Assembly: GCA_051294375.1 (NCBI GenBank)
Contig: CM119266.1
Coordinates: 6,775,431 to 6,839,430, forward strand
Direction of reading: 5' to 3'
Length of the DNA: 64,000 nucleotides
Source: Paraspadella gotoi
Taxonomy: Eukaryota > Chaetognatha
The notes beneath the pieces are model-generated. The model did no database searches. It was given only the letters and a program-made list of their open reading frames with translations, and was not told the origin of the DNA. Shown here one piece after another: positions 53,329 to 64,000 of this stretch (position 1 is its first letter; the number at the start of each line of letters is the position of its first letter). Both the position numbers and the translations under genes were made by a program.

Positions 53329-54479
53329 AATAATAAAAATAAAAATTGCTATTTCAACGATTTTTTCGTTTCATCTCTAAATTTGCTCCCATAATTTTTC
53401 TCTGTGGTACGTGGTCTGTGGCCCTCAATAGATGGACGGACTAGAGAGCTAGGATAATACATTAAGGTTGACTAGTCTTAATTTTGAAGTTACCTGAAAT
53501 AATTGTTAGATTGCCAAAGTTTGTATTAGAAATTAAACAGTGATAAAATATTGCGTTCTTAATCCCTTGAGATCTAGAAATGGAATAAACACTAAAATCT
53601 CGGCCTCCCTCTCGTCTCTTTCCTCTTGTTTATTCTATTAGACAAAAATGTTACAAAATAGGCGCTGAGTTCCTGGGAATCTGATGAAATGATTAAACTT
53701 TGGAACTGAGGAAGAATTTTAGAAGAGGGACAAAATTTGGAAAGAAAGTTAATTACTAAATTGGAGGCTTAATTTAAAAATATTTACTAACACTCCCCGC
53801 CGGCAAAACGAAGGAATTTTGTTAAATGGCAAATAGATGAGGTAAGCGAAAACAGTGGGTACAAATGTCACAGTAAGGCAGAAGTACAATAATCTTATTG
53901 TCCTCTATAAACGAGTAACACATTGATCAACATATAGCTAAATTCGGGAAAAGTTTAAATTAAGGACAAAAATAAATCTGCGCTGCATCTAATTATGAAA
54001 AACCCGTAACAAAAATAAAATAAGTTTTGAAAATAAGTCGAAAACTGCGGCAAACAGTTCGGAACTAAATGTAAAATTAATTATTATATATATATTGGGT
54101 AAACCAATATATAACAACATCAAACAAACATTCCCGCGCGATATGGCCAATCTTCATTCACTGATTCTATTTTCGATATCTTCCTCAAAACATCAAATCA
54201 AGTTTTAATCGATCTCATCGGTTCACAAATATTCGGATATAAAGAAACTCATCCTGCTCTTCCTTGCTCCCAATCCTAAAATGGCTAAAGTGAAACGGTG
54301 TCAGTTCAGCAAATTATAATTAAGAATTTCGCTTTCATAATATTTTCATAATTTTAAATTTAATTTATTAAATTCAAAATTAAAATTGAGTCTTCGATAA
54401 CTATTAATCTTTATTTTTCACTCTAAATAGATAATATTAATTAAGAATGATTTCGTGATCGCCAATTTTGTTTTTTTTG

Positions 54480-54936
54480 TCCAATGGCCTTTCAAAGGCG
54501 AGCTCAGACGTGCTAGCCCTTCCCTTGCTCTCAGCAGTGATTGCCGGCAGCCTCAATTCGCCTGAGCCATCGGTGCCGCAATGCCGTCCTTCCGACGGGC
54601 AACGTCCGTCTTTTTAACGGCGGCGGGTCGGACAGCGACAACTCCGAACTTTTGTTTCGCAGTTCGACGCCGTCTTCGGTCGTGTCGTTCAGTCTGCGGC
54701 GCCATTTTACCACCTCAGCCCGACCATTCTACTCTTTTACTTGAGTCGTTCTTGTTGCATTGTCAACTGTCTGTCTGGCATTGCTCATCGGCATCGTCGC
54801 CCTACAATGTCATCGTTGTGTCAGTAAGAGAAAGGTGCAAATTGAATCCAGTGCCGGAAACATGCAAAAATCATTTAAAGTCGAAATGACAGAGTGCGAA
54901 CAGATTCGGTGCAAACAGGTTATTTTGAAGTAACAA
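54480..54936 (+). pseudogene. Exon-like GC-richer stretch, possible degraded membrane-receptor exon
   Basis: One frame runs 54541-54744, meets a single TGA and continues in the same frame to a TAA at 54934-54936. The second part begins VVLVALSTVCLALLIGIVAL, a clear hydrophobic segment, followed by a basic Cys-rich juxtamembrane stretch (CHRCVSKRK) and a short tail. The first part contains GNVRLFNGGGSDSDNSELLF, which recalls the start of a scavenger-receptor Cys-rich domain, but the cysteines expected later are missing. No family assignment is made. It could be a pseudogene, or a terminal exon whose acceptor is the pyrimidine-rich sequence ending at 54744. Confidence 0.3.
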
Positions 54937-55534
54937 GGGCTGCCAAAAAACTTATGATTTTAGTCGTCAAGTTCCAAGTATCGTTTGTTGGTTCCTGTAC
55001 TCTGCTCAATCATTGCAACAAGAATAAAGCAAGCGTCCAGGTTCGCGACAGCGCAAAACTCCGAAAAAACAATCGCGACCTCGAGCATCACCAATAGGTA
55101 AAACTCTCTCTATTGTGTTAAATTGTATTGATAATTTTTTTTTAAATATATATATTAAATATATATATAAATATATTTGAGAGAACAATTGGCGTGGAGG
55201 ATGCTATTGGTAAGCCTTAGTTACCCAACTTCCCGATCGAATTTTTAAATGAGGTTTTTTTTCCATCTATTTGAGACATAACACTAACTATTAGTACTAT
55301 TATTTTTTTTATTTTTTCTTATTACAATTCTATGAATAAATATGAATAAGTAACTTTTTAAAAAAAATTATCATCTTTCACCCTATATTCAGTCATATCT
55401 AAAAAACAAAAAAAGATTTTGCATTGATATTTTGGATATCAACATATGAAACTATAACGTTTCAAAAAATAAAAAGAAATATAATAATATTGAATAGTGA
55501 TTTTTTTTTATGCACGGAACAGTAACGTTACGCC

Positions 55535-55553
55535 ATTTTTCATTGTGTCCTAG
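55535..55553. repeat. Short shared word with the 53.2-kb region
   Basis: ATTTTTCATTGTGTCCTAG, 19 bases, is identical at 53228-53246, just upstream of the hammerhead-like motif, in the same orientation. Suggests fragments of one dispersed element. Confidence 0.5.
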
Positions 55554-55608
55554 AGTGACAAGTGCTCTGAATTTAAGAGTTAAAAAAAAAAAATTTAAAA
55601 CACGAATT

Positions 55609-55618
55609 NNNNNNNNNN
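55609..55618. other. Assembly gap (10 N)
   Basis: Ten undetermined bases in AT-rich sequence. Confidence 0.99.
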
Positions 55619-57511
55619 TACGTTTCTTCATCCCAAAATTCGTCGGCGTCTTTTGTTTTTCTTTGTTGTTTCTTTTTTGTTTTTTTGTTTTTTAGTCTCG
55701 TTTCTGGTCGTAATTGGAGAAGGAGATTACCTCTTCACCTTCTCGCCAATTTCTTCGCTTTTGAGTTTCACCGATGCCAAGAAAAAACATTTTCTTAATC
55801 TTTTCACTACGATGGGATTTCACTATTTTGAGATAAAAGTTTTTTTCGTTTTTGTGAGTGTTGAGATTATATAAAAATCGTTATTATTCCAAAAATGTAA
55901 GGCACATCCTTAACAAAGAATTTAGGCTAAGTTTCGATGTCTCTGTAGTCTGTAAAATATATGAAGCAGGTTGATAAAAATTATGATATCTTCAGCTTCA
56001 AAATTTATACCCAAAAAGTCTTTTTAAAATCGTAGATAAGATAAACAGTAGGGTGAAGTGAAAGGTTGGAATCAAAATTTAGCACTTATATCTTAAAAAA
56101 TATCATATTAGTGAATACTAATCTGTAATTATTTTTCTTTTTTTACAAATATAGTAGCCCAGTCAGCTTAATTTGTATATATAGTACTACCCTTATATAA
56201 TGTCAAAATTTCAAAATGATTTTTTTTAAATTCCGAGAACAGATTCAGATTCCTTGTAAAAAGTTGATAAAATAAAATATAAATCTTTTTTAAAACTTAT
56301 GTTATTAAGCAGGTTATAATTATAAAAAAAGATATTTTTAAATTAGAAATTAAAAATCAGAATCTTAAATATAATTTTTTACATTCTTGACCAACTTAAT
56401 AAAAAAATTTTAAAAAAGAATTATTCTTTCCTATATCAACTTTTTGCAAGGAATCCAAATCCGATATTAAAATTTTAAAATTTACACTTTGAAGTTTTAG
56501 CCTATTATATATTTGTTATTATATATAAATATAGCTCACTAGTGCCCAATAATGTATAAAATTAAAAGATAAATTCTTCAAAGTATATTTATTGGTTTTT
56601 TTATATTCTATATGTTAAATTTTAATTTAATAAAGTTTTATTATTTTCACATCACTCTAATAGTCAGGTAACCTCACTACAAACTTTTTTGTACGTGCCA
56701 GGGCAAAGCCTTTAGATCCGACTTCATTGTAAAAAAATCATTATTTTAATATGTTTTTTATTTTCATGGACATATGAATTTTTATTTAAAAATTGTAAAA
56801 TTTGTAATCCTTACGTGATTTATTTGACAAAATGAAAACATCAAAACTCCATTGTAGCAAATATTGAAAAATTAAATCTTAAGAGATATTTTAACGACAA
56901 ACATTATTCTATAAAAAATATTTAAAATTTATTGAAAAAAATATATGGCAAATATCACGAAATTAATTTAGGCTAAGCTGCGACGTCTCTTTATAAAGCA
57001 AGTTGATAAAAATTCTGATGTCTTCAGCTTCACAAGTTAAATTTTTAGTAAAAAATAAAGTACAATAAAAATTTTATTTGAAGTAAAAATTACAAGTCAA
57101 AATAATTTTAATCCTCAATTTTAAGGTGAGCATTCGTGCTTTCGAGGAGTCGCCTGAAGTGCGTGTTTTATCGTAGTACTTTGTGGTGAAAAAAACTTCA
57201 ATATTAAGCTAAATAAAGAGACTATATTTGTTAAATAATCAATGAAGGAAAAAATGACGCGAAGGACGTTTTTTATTTTCAAACAGTTTTTCTAGCTTTT
57301 TTAGGAGGCGGGTTTTAAATTTTTCACCTACAAATCAGCACGATGAAGAGATATAAAAAGATTATGAAGATTATAAAAGGATTATAAAGACCAACCAAGA
57401 TGCACAACGTACATTTAAAAGTTTATGGTGGCAGGCAAAGTCTGAAATTTTATGTTGCCACTTTTTTATTTCGATAGAAAACGATATTTTCACTTCACTT
57501 TTCAAAACAGA

Positions 57512-57542
<31 letters not shown>

Positions 57543-57766
57543 ATCTCTCTCTCTCTCTTCTCTCTCTCCTCTCTCTCCTCAACTCTTGCTTTCTCTTTGT
57601 GTGTGTAGTAATGTTCTCCTTTCTCTCTTTTTTTAATTCTTTACCTTCGTAATATAATTTTTAAAAAAGAAGTAAATCGGTGGATTCAGAAAAATTTTGT
57701 GTGAGAATAACTTTTGCGATAGAGAAAAAATAAAAAAAAAAGAAAGAAAGAATGAAAAAAGGAAAA

Positions 57767-57817
<51 letters not shown>

Positions 57818-59180
57818 GAAGGAAGAAAGTAAGTTTAGTAACCGTAACCTCTTTCCTACTGCAAGATTCTCCATCTTATTTTGGTCACTAATTCGATTCA
57901 ATTTCAATTTATTTCGATTTGATTTAAAAATAAAAAATAATTTTTTTTAATGTCGTTTTTGGGGTTTACTCGTTTTTTTTTTTAAGGAAATTCTAATTCT
58001 AATTCTAATTCTGCCTTTAAACATCATATTCATTTCTATTATTTTTAATTACTAGACTCGTTTTTTTAGAACAAAGTATTTTCTACTTTTAAAATTGGTA
58101 TGGAAAAGGTTCTGACCGCAACAACATATTTCATATATTTTTTTAAAACTAACGATGATTTAAAACCTTTAAGTTCAATTAAAAACAGAACACTCAAGTA
58201 CAAAAACGATGGCCAGTTATAAATCAATCAATTTTTTTCTAAAAACTCATACATAGTTCACAATGACTTTTGCCTAAAAACTCAACCTAATTGATTCAAA
58301 ATGACCCATTTTTTTGTTTGGCTAAAACGAAAAAAATTGTCTGCTTTGCGTTTTTCGGTTTCTGATCATAAACAACTCTCGATTTCATTCGAAATCTCAT
58401 CATTTTTCTGTTTCGATTTTTCGCCTCCTAAATACGATTCTTTTTTAGTATTAGAATAGACATGCTTCCGTCTGGGTTTGTTATTTATTACGTTGGAAGC
58501 TCATTTTCTGGTATAAGTTACGATCTCTGGCTTTAAATATATGCGTCATCGCGTTGGAATAGACTTGTGGGGTCACTTTTTCTCCGTCCCAAAAGCATCT
58601 CTGAGGCGTAGTTAAATAATGCACTTTTCCGATTGGTGTTTTTCAGATGCAATCCTGGTGGGCACTTTTTCTTTCAATACGCCCATCATGGGCCTGATTG
58701 GGCTACTGTAGATCTAAACCACATCCTACTGGAAGCCAATAGTTCTTCAGGCATTCTAGACCTTGCGGCCTTTGTTATTCTAACGGACGGATTTTTGTAA
58801 TATTTCCTTCAGTTTTGATCATTTTGACGACGGCATTTTTTTAATACCAATTCTAGTGACTTCTTTTTACTGTAATCCCAATTCGAGCGACTGCATTGTG
58901 TTCGCATCTCAATTCGCTCGATTGCATCTTAAGTTAATCGTTAATTCATGCGGCTGCATTTCTGTTTTCTATGAAAGCGAAAAATATGATGAGTCTTCCG
59001 AGTTCTGAGATCGGAGTGCGAGGCGCTCTGTTTGATTTCGTGAGCAAAAATCTTCCGTTTGTTTGTTTGCTTGTATTTTTATTTCTTTTTTCTTTCTTTT
59101 TTTTCTTTCTTTCTTCTATTCTTCTATCTATCTTTCTTTCTTTCTTTTTTTTTTTTCTATTTACCTTTTCTCATCTTTAC
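55619..59180. other. AT-rich gene-poor region
   Basis: No coding exon or RNA gene recognised. Contains a CT-rich run (57510-57580) and an (AAAG)n array (57740-57818). Between 58440 and 58780 the composition is more balanced, but no splice-flanked open frame was found. Confidence 0.6.
57740..57818. repeat. (AAAG)n microsatellite
   Basis: About 15 perfect tetranucleotide units plus flanking imperfect ones. Confidence 0.95.
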
Positions 59181-59199
59181 CGGCCTTTCCATTCCATCA

Positions 59200-59410
59200 C
59201 GCTTATCAAATCTCTCCTCTCATTGGTCCAAACCATTCTCGTCTCCTCATTGGTCGATTCCTCGGGTGCAGCGGCGTCCAGCGTCTTACCTTACCATCGC
59301 CGAGCCCTCTGCGCAGGCTGCGCGACGCCGCCCGGGACATGCGCTCAACTGTTGCAGTCAACAGCTGCGGTCGTCGTCGCCGTTTGCATTTTTTTTCCGC
59401 TCCGTCCTAG
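59200..59410. promoter_or_regulatory. GC-rich islet with paired CATTGGTC motifs
   Basis: CTCATTGGTCCA (59219-59230) and CTCATTGGTCGA (59249-59260) lie 30 bases apart, followed by a CpG-rich stretch with TGCGCAGGCTGCGC. Candidate promoter or enhancer; no adjacent gene was recognised. Confidence 0.3.
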
Positions 59411-60402
59411 ATTTTTCAATTTTTTGTGTGTGTTGGATTGAGGGGGGGCGGGGTAAGGAAGAGAAGGAAGGACGGAGAAGCATTCCCCTTTTTTTTACGG
59501 ATCCGGTTTAAGATTTAATTGTTTCGAAGAGGAGAGGCCAAAGAAATTTAAGGTAAGGTAAAAAAAAAATAAGGCGAGGTCGTCTTTAAAATAAAAGGTC
59601 AGTTGAATCTCGCGAGTTTTTATGATTAAATCGAAAAGAACGAAACTCGTTTAGAAGTTCTTTCTTTCTTTCTTTTTTTTTCTTGTTTTTCTTTCTTTCT
59701 TTTTCTTTCGTCTTCAGACGGAAAATGAATCATCAACGCGTGGAGTCTGATGAAGGAACGAACGTTCATGAAAAGGAATGAATGGATGAATGAATGAACG
59801 AATAAATGGGTGATTGAAAAATTAATTTAAAAAAAAATGAAAAAATGAATGAATGATTGAATGAATGATTAAAAGAGTAAATGAGTGAATTAGTGAATAA
59901 TTGTTTGAATGAGTAATTGAATAAATGAATAAATAAATGAATTGGTAATGAACTAATAAAAAAATAAATGAAAGAATTAATAAATGCGTTAAGGAAGTCT
60001 ATGAATTTCTTACGGAAATTTAAAAAAAGTTAAAAAAATAGAAAGAAAACAAAGAAAAAGTCCTTCACAACCTTTGCACGCAATTAACTTCATTTACAGC
60101 GAATCTTAACTAAACGTTTTACTTCAAAACCAAATCTCAAGATTTAAATCTCAAGATTTATTGTTCTAAATCTAAAAACCGGAAATTTCGTTAAAACCGG
60201 AAAAAAAATTCTCTCTCACTCTCGAAATTTTTTCGTCAAGAATTTTTCTGTCTTCGGAAATATCCTCGTTATCTCCGAAAAGTCAAATCCCTTTTTGTAA
60301 AAATTAAATTAAATTTACAACTTGAGAGTTAATCATATTTACGAGTTTTTACTGTTTTTTTTTAAATGACTAATAATAATTGGCCGTGGTTTGTCTTTTT
60401 AG

Positions 60403-60626
60403 TCGAGCTGCGAGTACTCGCGGAGCAACTTTATAAGTCCCTTTTCGGTCCGTCTGTCAGTCAGTCGGTCGGTCGGTCGGTCGGTCGGTCGGTCGGTATC
60501 TCTGTCCGTCTGTCCAACGTTAAAAATGTATATAATTTGCCAATAGTTGGTTGCTCATTTGATAAGACAGAAAAAACCTCAAATTTAAAGGACCTTTTTT
60601 CGAGTACTCGCGACGCAACTAAAAAG
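60403..60626 (+). repeat. Dispersed repeat family C, copy 2
   Basis: Bounded by two direct copies of GCGAGTACTCGCG (60410-60422 and, as TCGAGTACTCGCG, 60600-60612), each followed by A/C-GCAACT. Internal blocks: TTTATAAGTCCCTTTTCGGTC, a (GGTC)n core (60465-60497), CTCATTTGATAAGACAG and AAAACCTCAAATTTAAAGGA. It matches the reverse complement of 33036-33186. Confidence 0.8.
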
Positions 60627-60799
60627 GTTGACAATTGTTTTATTTTTTCTATTGTTTTTTAAACATTCATTCCTTCCTCCTCCCATATCTCCTCCTCCTG
60701 CTCCTCCTCCTCCTCCTCCTCCTCCTCCTCCATCGATTTAAGCTTTCGTTCAACGAGATCTCGAAACCTGGACACCGTTAAAATAAAAAAAAGCCTCAT

Positions 60800-60890
60800 C
60801 TTCGTCCTCTGATTGGTCGAAGCCGCTTTCGATCCAACGTCGAATCTCTCGACCAATCGCGTGGCTTCTCCTCTTCCTCGCGACGTCGCT
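60800..60890. promoter_or_regulatory. GC-rich islet with divergent CCAAT boxes
   Basis: CTGATTGGTCGA (60809-60820) and TCGACCAATCGC (60859-60870) are almost perfect inverted copies 50 bases apart. The arrangement is CCAAT-like in both orientations. No gene was recognised beside it. Confidence 0.3.
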
Positions 60891-61809
60891 CGATCGAATT
60901 CTCAAGGGGAAAAAACCCGAAAGAAAAAATTGATAAAACAGCGTCTCTTGGGGTTGGGGGGGGGGGAGAGAGTTTTGGGGGGGGAGAGTGGGGAAGGGGG
61001 GAAGGGGGAGAAGAGAGAGTAAGAGAGATAAGAGAAATGAGAGAGAGAGAGTACCGATCAAAGAAAGCGAATGAGGGAAAAAAAAGAAGCTCAACTAAAC
61101 AAACGTAAAACGAGGTAATGAGTATAAAGCAGTTGTTAGTTTATATAATTTTATTGACAGCTTGATCTTATGATTGATTTATAGATTGACTGATTAACTA
61201 ATTGATTAACAACCTGCAGTATTCCTTGATTAATTGATTGATCGTTTTTCGTCATTCATACCTTAAGCTAATACCAATTTCTTCATACTTTTGTTCAGTC
61301 CTTCATACATCCGTTCAATCATTTAACCACCATTTAATTATTCACATTCACTAAACTAATTCGTTAATCACATTCAATCGTAATCGAGACGAATCACATT
61401 CACGAGAAACTTTGACGTCGCGAGATTTTTCGAACTTCACGCGAAAAAAAAGGAAGAAAGGGAAAAAAAAGGAGTGAAAAGGTGAAATGATAACAATAGA
61501 ATTTATAGGAAGATGGGAAGGGATTAAATAGGGAGAATGAGAAGCTTGCAAAGAAGAGAGAACAGAAGGAGAAAAAGCTCATGTTGAAATCAAAAAGGAA
61601 AATTAAAGGGAAAAAAATATCAAAAATGTTTTTTCAAAGTTTTTTTTTCTCGTCTGCGCATGAGGCGAGGAAGAGAGGGAGGAAGGGGAGGAGGAGGAGG
61701 AAGAAGAGGACGAAGAAGGAGATATAAGTTTGAGAAAGGAAAAAACAGAAGGAGAGAGAGGAAGAAGACGAGAGGCGATAAACATAAACAGTTGATAAAA
61801 GAAAGAAGA

Positions 61810-62033
61810 CGATGATGATGATAGTGATGATGATACTGAGATGATGATGATGATGTGATGAAAGTTATATTGCGATGATGATGATGATGATGATGATGAT
61901 CATAATAATGATGATGTGCTGAAGATGATAAAGTTGTTGATGATGCTGCTGATGATGACAATGGTGACGATGATAATAATTATGATAAGGATGTTGATGA
62001 TAATGATGAAATTAACAATGACGACGACGACGA

Positions 62034-62069
<36 letters not shown>

Positions 62070-62095
62070 GATGATTGATGATGATGATGATAACG
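61810..62095. repeat. Long degenerate (GAT)n region
   Basis: About 280 bases of GAT repeats with AAT, GAC and GCT variants, the densest runs at 61875-61900 and 62036-62067. Confidence 0.9.
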
Positions 62096-62174
62096 ACGCT
62101 GGCGAGAAGGATAACATCTATGATGCTCGATCCTCAAAAAAAAAAAAAAAAAAACTTCGATCTTTTTCTTTTTA

Positions 62175-62339
62175 TCTTCCTCCTCCTCCTCCTCTCCTCC
62201 TCCTCCTCCTCCTCCTCCTCCTCCCATTACTCCTGACGCGATCGGGTCAGGTCGCTCTCTCCCAAATTTTTTTTTTCGTTCACATCTTTACTTCCGCGAC
62301 TCACCTTTTTCGTCGTCGTCGTCGTCGTCGTCGTCGTCG
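62175..62339. repeat. (CTC)n and (GTC)n arrays beside a gap
   Basis: (CTC)n at 62175-62222 and (GTC)n at 62310-62339, the latter running into the gap at 62340, so its length is unknown. Confidence 0.9.
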
Positions 62340-62349
62340 NNNNNNNNNN
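62340..62349. other. Assembly gap (10 N)
   Basis: Ten undetermined bases immediately after a (GTC)n array. Confidence 0.99.
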
Positions 62350-62986
62350 TATTTTTGTCAACCGAAATCCCGGAGAACCAAACCTCATTTTTTCTGCTCA
62401 AACTAACGAATTTTGTTATAAATTACAAAACAGTTTTTGACTTTATTCATTTTCGCCGTTTGGAGATGATCATAAACCATATTTTTTGTCATCTTTTAAA
62501 AAATCAAAACATTTATGAAGGATAAATTATAAATTTAATAAACAAAACTTAAAATGTGTATTTTAAATAAAAATTCCGCGACGTGAAAGTATATAATTGA
62601 ATAATTGAAATTGGAAAGTAAAAGATTTGGAAAATTTGATTTTTATTTCGAATTTAATAATGCTAAAAAGTGTAATGAATTTAAACATGGTTCCTATCTA
62701 TTTCATTCTGAAGTTTATATTTTATATAAATATATAATAATAAGAGTTTTTATTCGAATGCAACAAGGTTGATTCAGTTCAACAAACATATAATATATAT
62801 ATATATATAGATACTATATTCTTACCCTAAAGGATACGCTTTCACCTCCTCCTCTTTTCCGATTCGTATTTTCCTTTTTTCACTTTTCCTTTTTTTCCTT
62901 TGCTTCTTTTCGCACCCGACTACGAATCCCCGTTGCTTCCACGAATAAAGTTCCATTTTTTGGCGCTCTGTCTCTCTCTCTCTCTC

Positions 62987-63038
<52 letters not shown>

Positions 63039-63133
63039 CTCTCTCTCTCTCGTTAAAAGGGACTCATCTGGGAAAAAAAGAATTCTGGAAATTTTATCAT
63101 TCTTTCGGCGCCAAAGTAAAAAAAAACCGTACT

Positions 63134-63170
<37 letters not shown>

Positions 63171-64000
63171 TCTTTTAAAACTTGAGAAACAAAAATACCT
63201 TTGATCGCAAATGTTTCTGTTTGATGTTTTTCTTAACAAATTTTTTTTCCTCTTTAAATTAGATTTTAGAATCTGTAACAAATTTTCAACAGAATATTCT
63301 TTTTTTGAATTTCGTCCTATAATTCAAAAGATGTCTTAAAAACGAATTTTTTTCTGCGGTTTATAATTAAAACATACGTGTTAAACCAGCAATTAAAATA
63401 GTCCCAGACAATGCTGGACACAATTCTCACCGGGTCCCCTTAAATTTTTGTACTTTCAATTATAAAAATTGCGTCTTCATCTTCGCATCGATCTTCATTT
63501 TTGCGAAAGTCAATAAACGTCGCATCTTGAAACTTGTATATTTATGTTTCGTCTTTCTTCGTTTTATTCTTCTCTTTCTCTTAACTTTCAACTTCTTATC
63601 TTTGGGCAACATTTCTTTTCCTTCTTACAGGTTTTTACTTTTATCATCATCACAGTTCAGTTTAATCCCTTGAAAGCGATTTACATGTATTGGTGCGGCC
63701 ACTGGTTACTTTTATCATTATTTCTTTTCGTTTCTCTTCTACTTTTCTTATCATCTTTGAGTTCTTTTCTAATTGTAGGGTGGATTAAAATCTACCTACC
63801 TCTCTACCCTATCTCTACCCATTAGGGGCGCCGTAGGCAAGTTATTGGCTAAAGTTATTGTGCTAAATTAGGAACGGTTAATTAATTTATTTTAGAAACA
63901 TCATTTTATCTTTTCATAATCAATATATATATATATTAGATAATCAATATATGTACGCATTCTAAACTGTTAGATATCATTACAACGGTTACAGGTCCAC
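62350..64000. other. AT-rich sequence to the window end
   Basis: AT-rich with a CT array cluster at 62970-63170. No gene is recognised; frames ending near 63825 are T-rich noise. Confidence 0.6.

Larger units (their letters stand above)
51704..54470. other. AT-rich gene-poor region with element remnants
   Basis: Very AT-rich. It contains a fold-back element (52467-52654) and a hammerhead-like motif (53290-53328), described separately. Otherwise no exon, RNA gene or simple-repeat array is evident. Confidence 0.6.

Noticed and set aside
59740-59770. Second hammerhead core (CTGATGA followed by GAAA)
   Set aside because: The putative stem II overlaps a GAACGAACGTTC word with almost no loop, and no stem III or cleavage triplet follows.

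Overview
This is animal nuclear DNA. Five multi-exon protein genes with GT-AG introns sit in AT-rich DNA that is exceptionally dense in microsatellites: (AG)n above all, then (ATTT)n, (GAT)n, (GAC)n, (TTTC)n and others. Coding exons are GC-rich and stand out from the background. The CLIP-domain serine protease and the single SH2B/Lnk-type adaptor suggest an arthropod, possibly a crustacean; this is inference and the species cannot be named. The sequence is a draft assembly: three 25-N and three 10-N gaps are present, and two of the 25-N gaps sit between near-identical direct copies of the same locus, the downstream copy being full of single-base indels.

Layout. 460-4823 (+): a proton/myo-inositol cotransporter (SLC2A13/HMIT), 11 exons, one apparent 1-base deletion. 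5540-8225 (-): an SH2B/Lnk adaptor (dimerization, PH and SH2 domains), 5 exons, convergent with the transporter. 11810-20679 (-): a membrane-type Xaa-Pro aminopeptidase (XPNPEP2-like), 11 exons, of which exons 6-11 occur twice because of an assembly duplication (about 12.1-15.4 kb and 15.5-18.6 kb). 23661-26939 (+): a secreted CLIP-domain trypsin-like protease, 7 exons. 27.8-31.4 kb: a second assembly duplication built on a long polypyrimidine/polypurine stretch. 31727-47680 (+): a Vsx (Chx10/ceh-10) paired-like homeobox gene, five exons recovered, first exon not found, with a 10.8-kb intron inside the homeodomain holding several GC-rich candidate regulatory islands. 47.7-64 kb: gene-poor, with simple repeats, a fold-back element, a hammerhead-like RNA motif and one degraded exon-like stretch.

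The genes do not form a pathway: transport, receptor signalling, peptide turnover, extracellular proteolysis and neural/eye transcription are unrelated neighbours. What links the window is repeat biology. (GAC)n tracts run through coding exons of several genes as poly-Asp, poly-Thr or poly-Val. AG and GAT microsatellites abut several splice sites. At least four dispersed repeat families are recognisable by comparison within the window. The most unusual item is intron 8 of the aminopeptidase gene (13207-13477): it has 23-bp terminal inverted repeats and a repeated GTACAG at its edges, and no canonical GT-AG junction keeps the conserved protein sequence, as expected for an intron made by a transposon (an introner).
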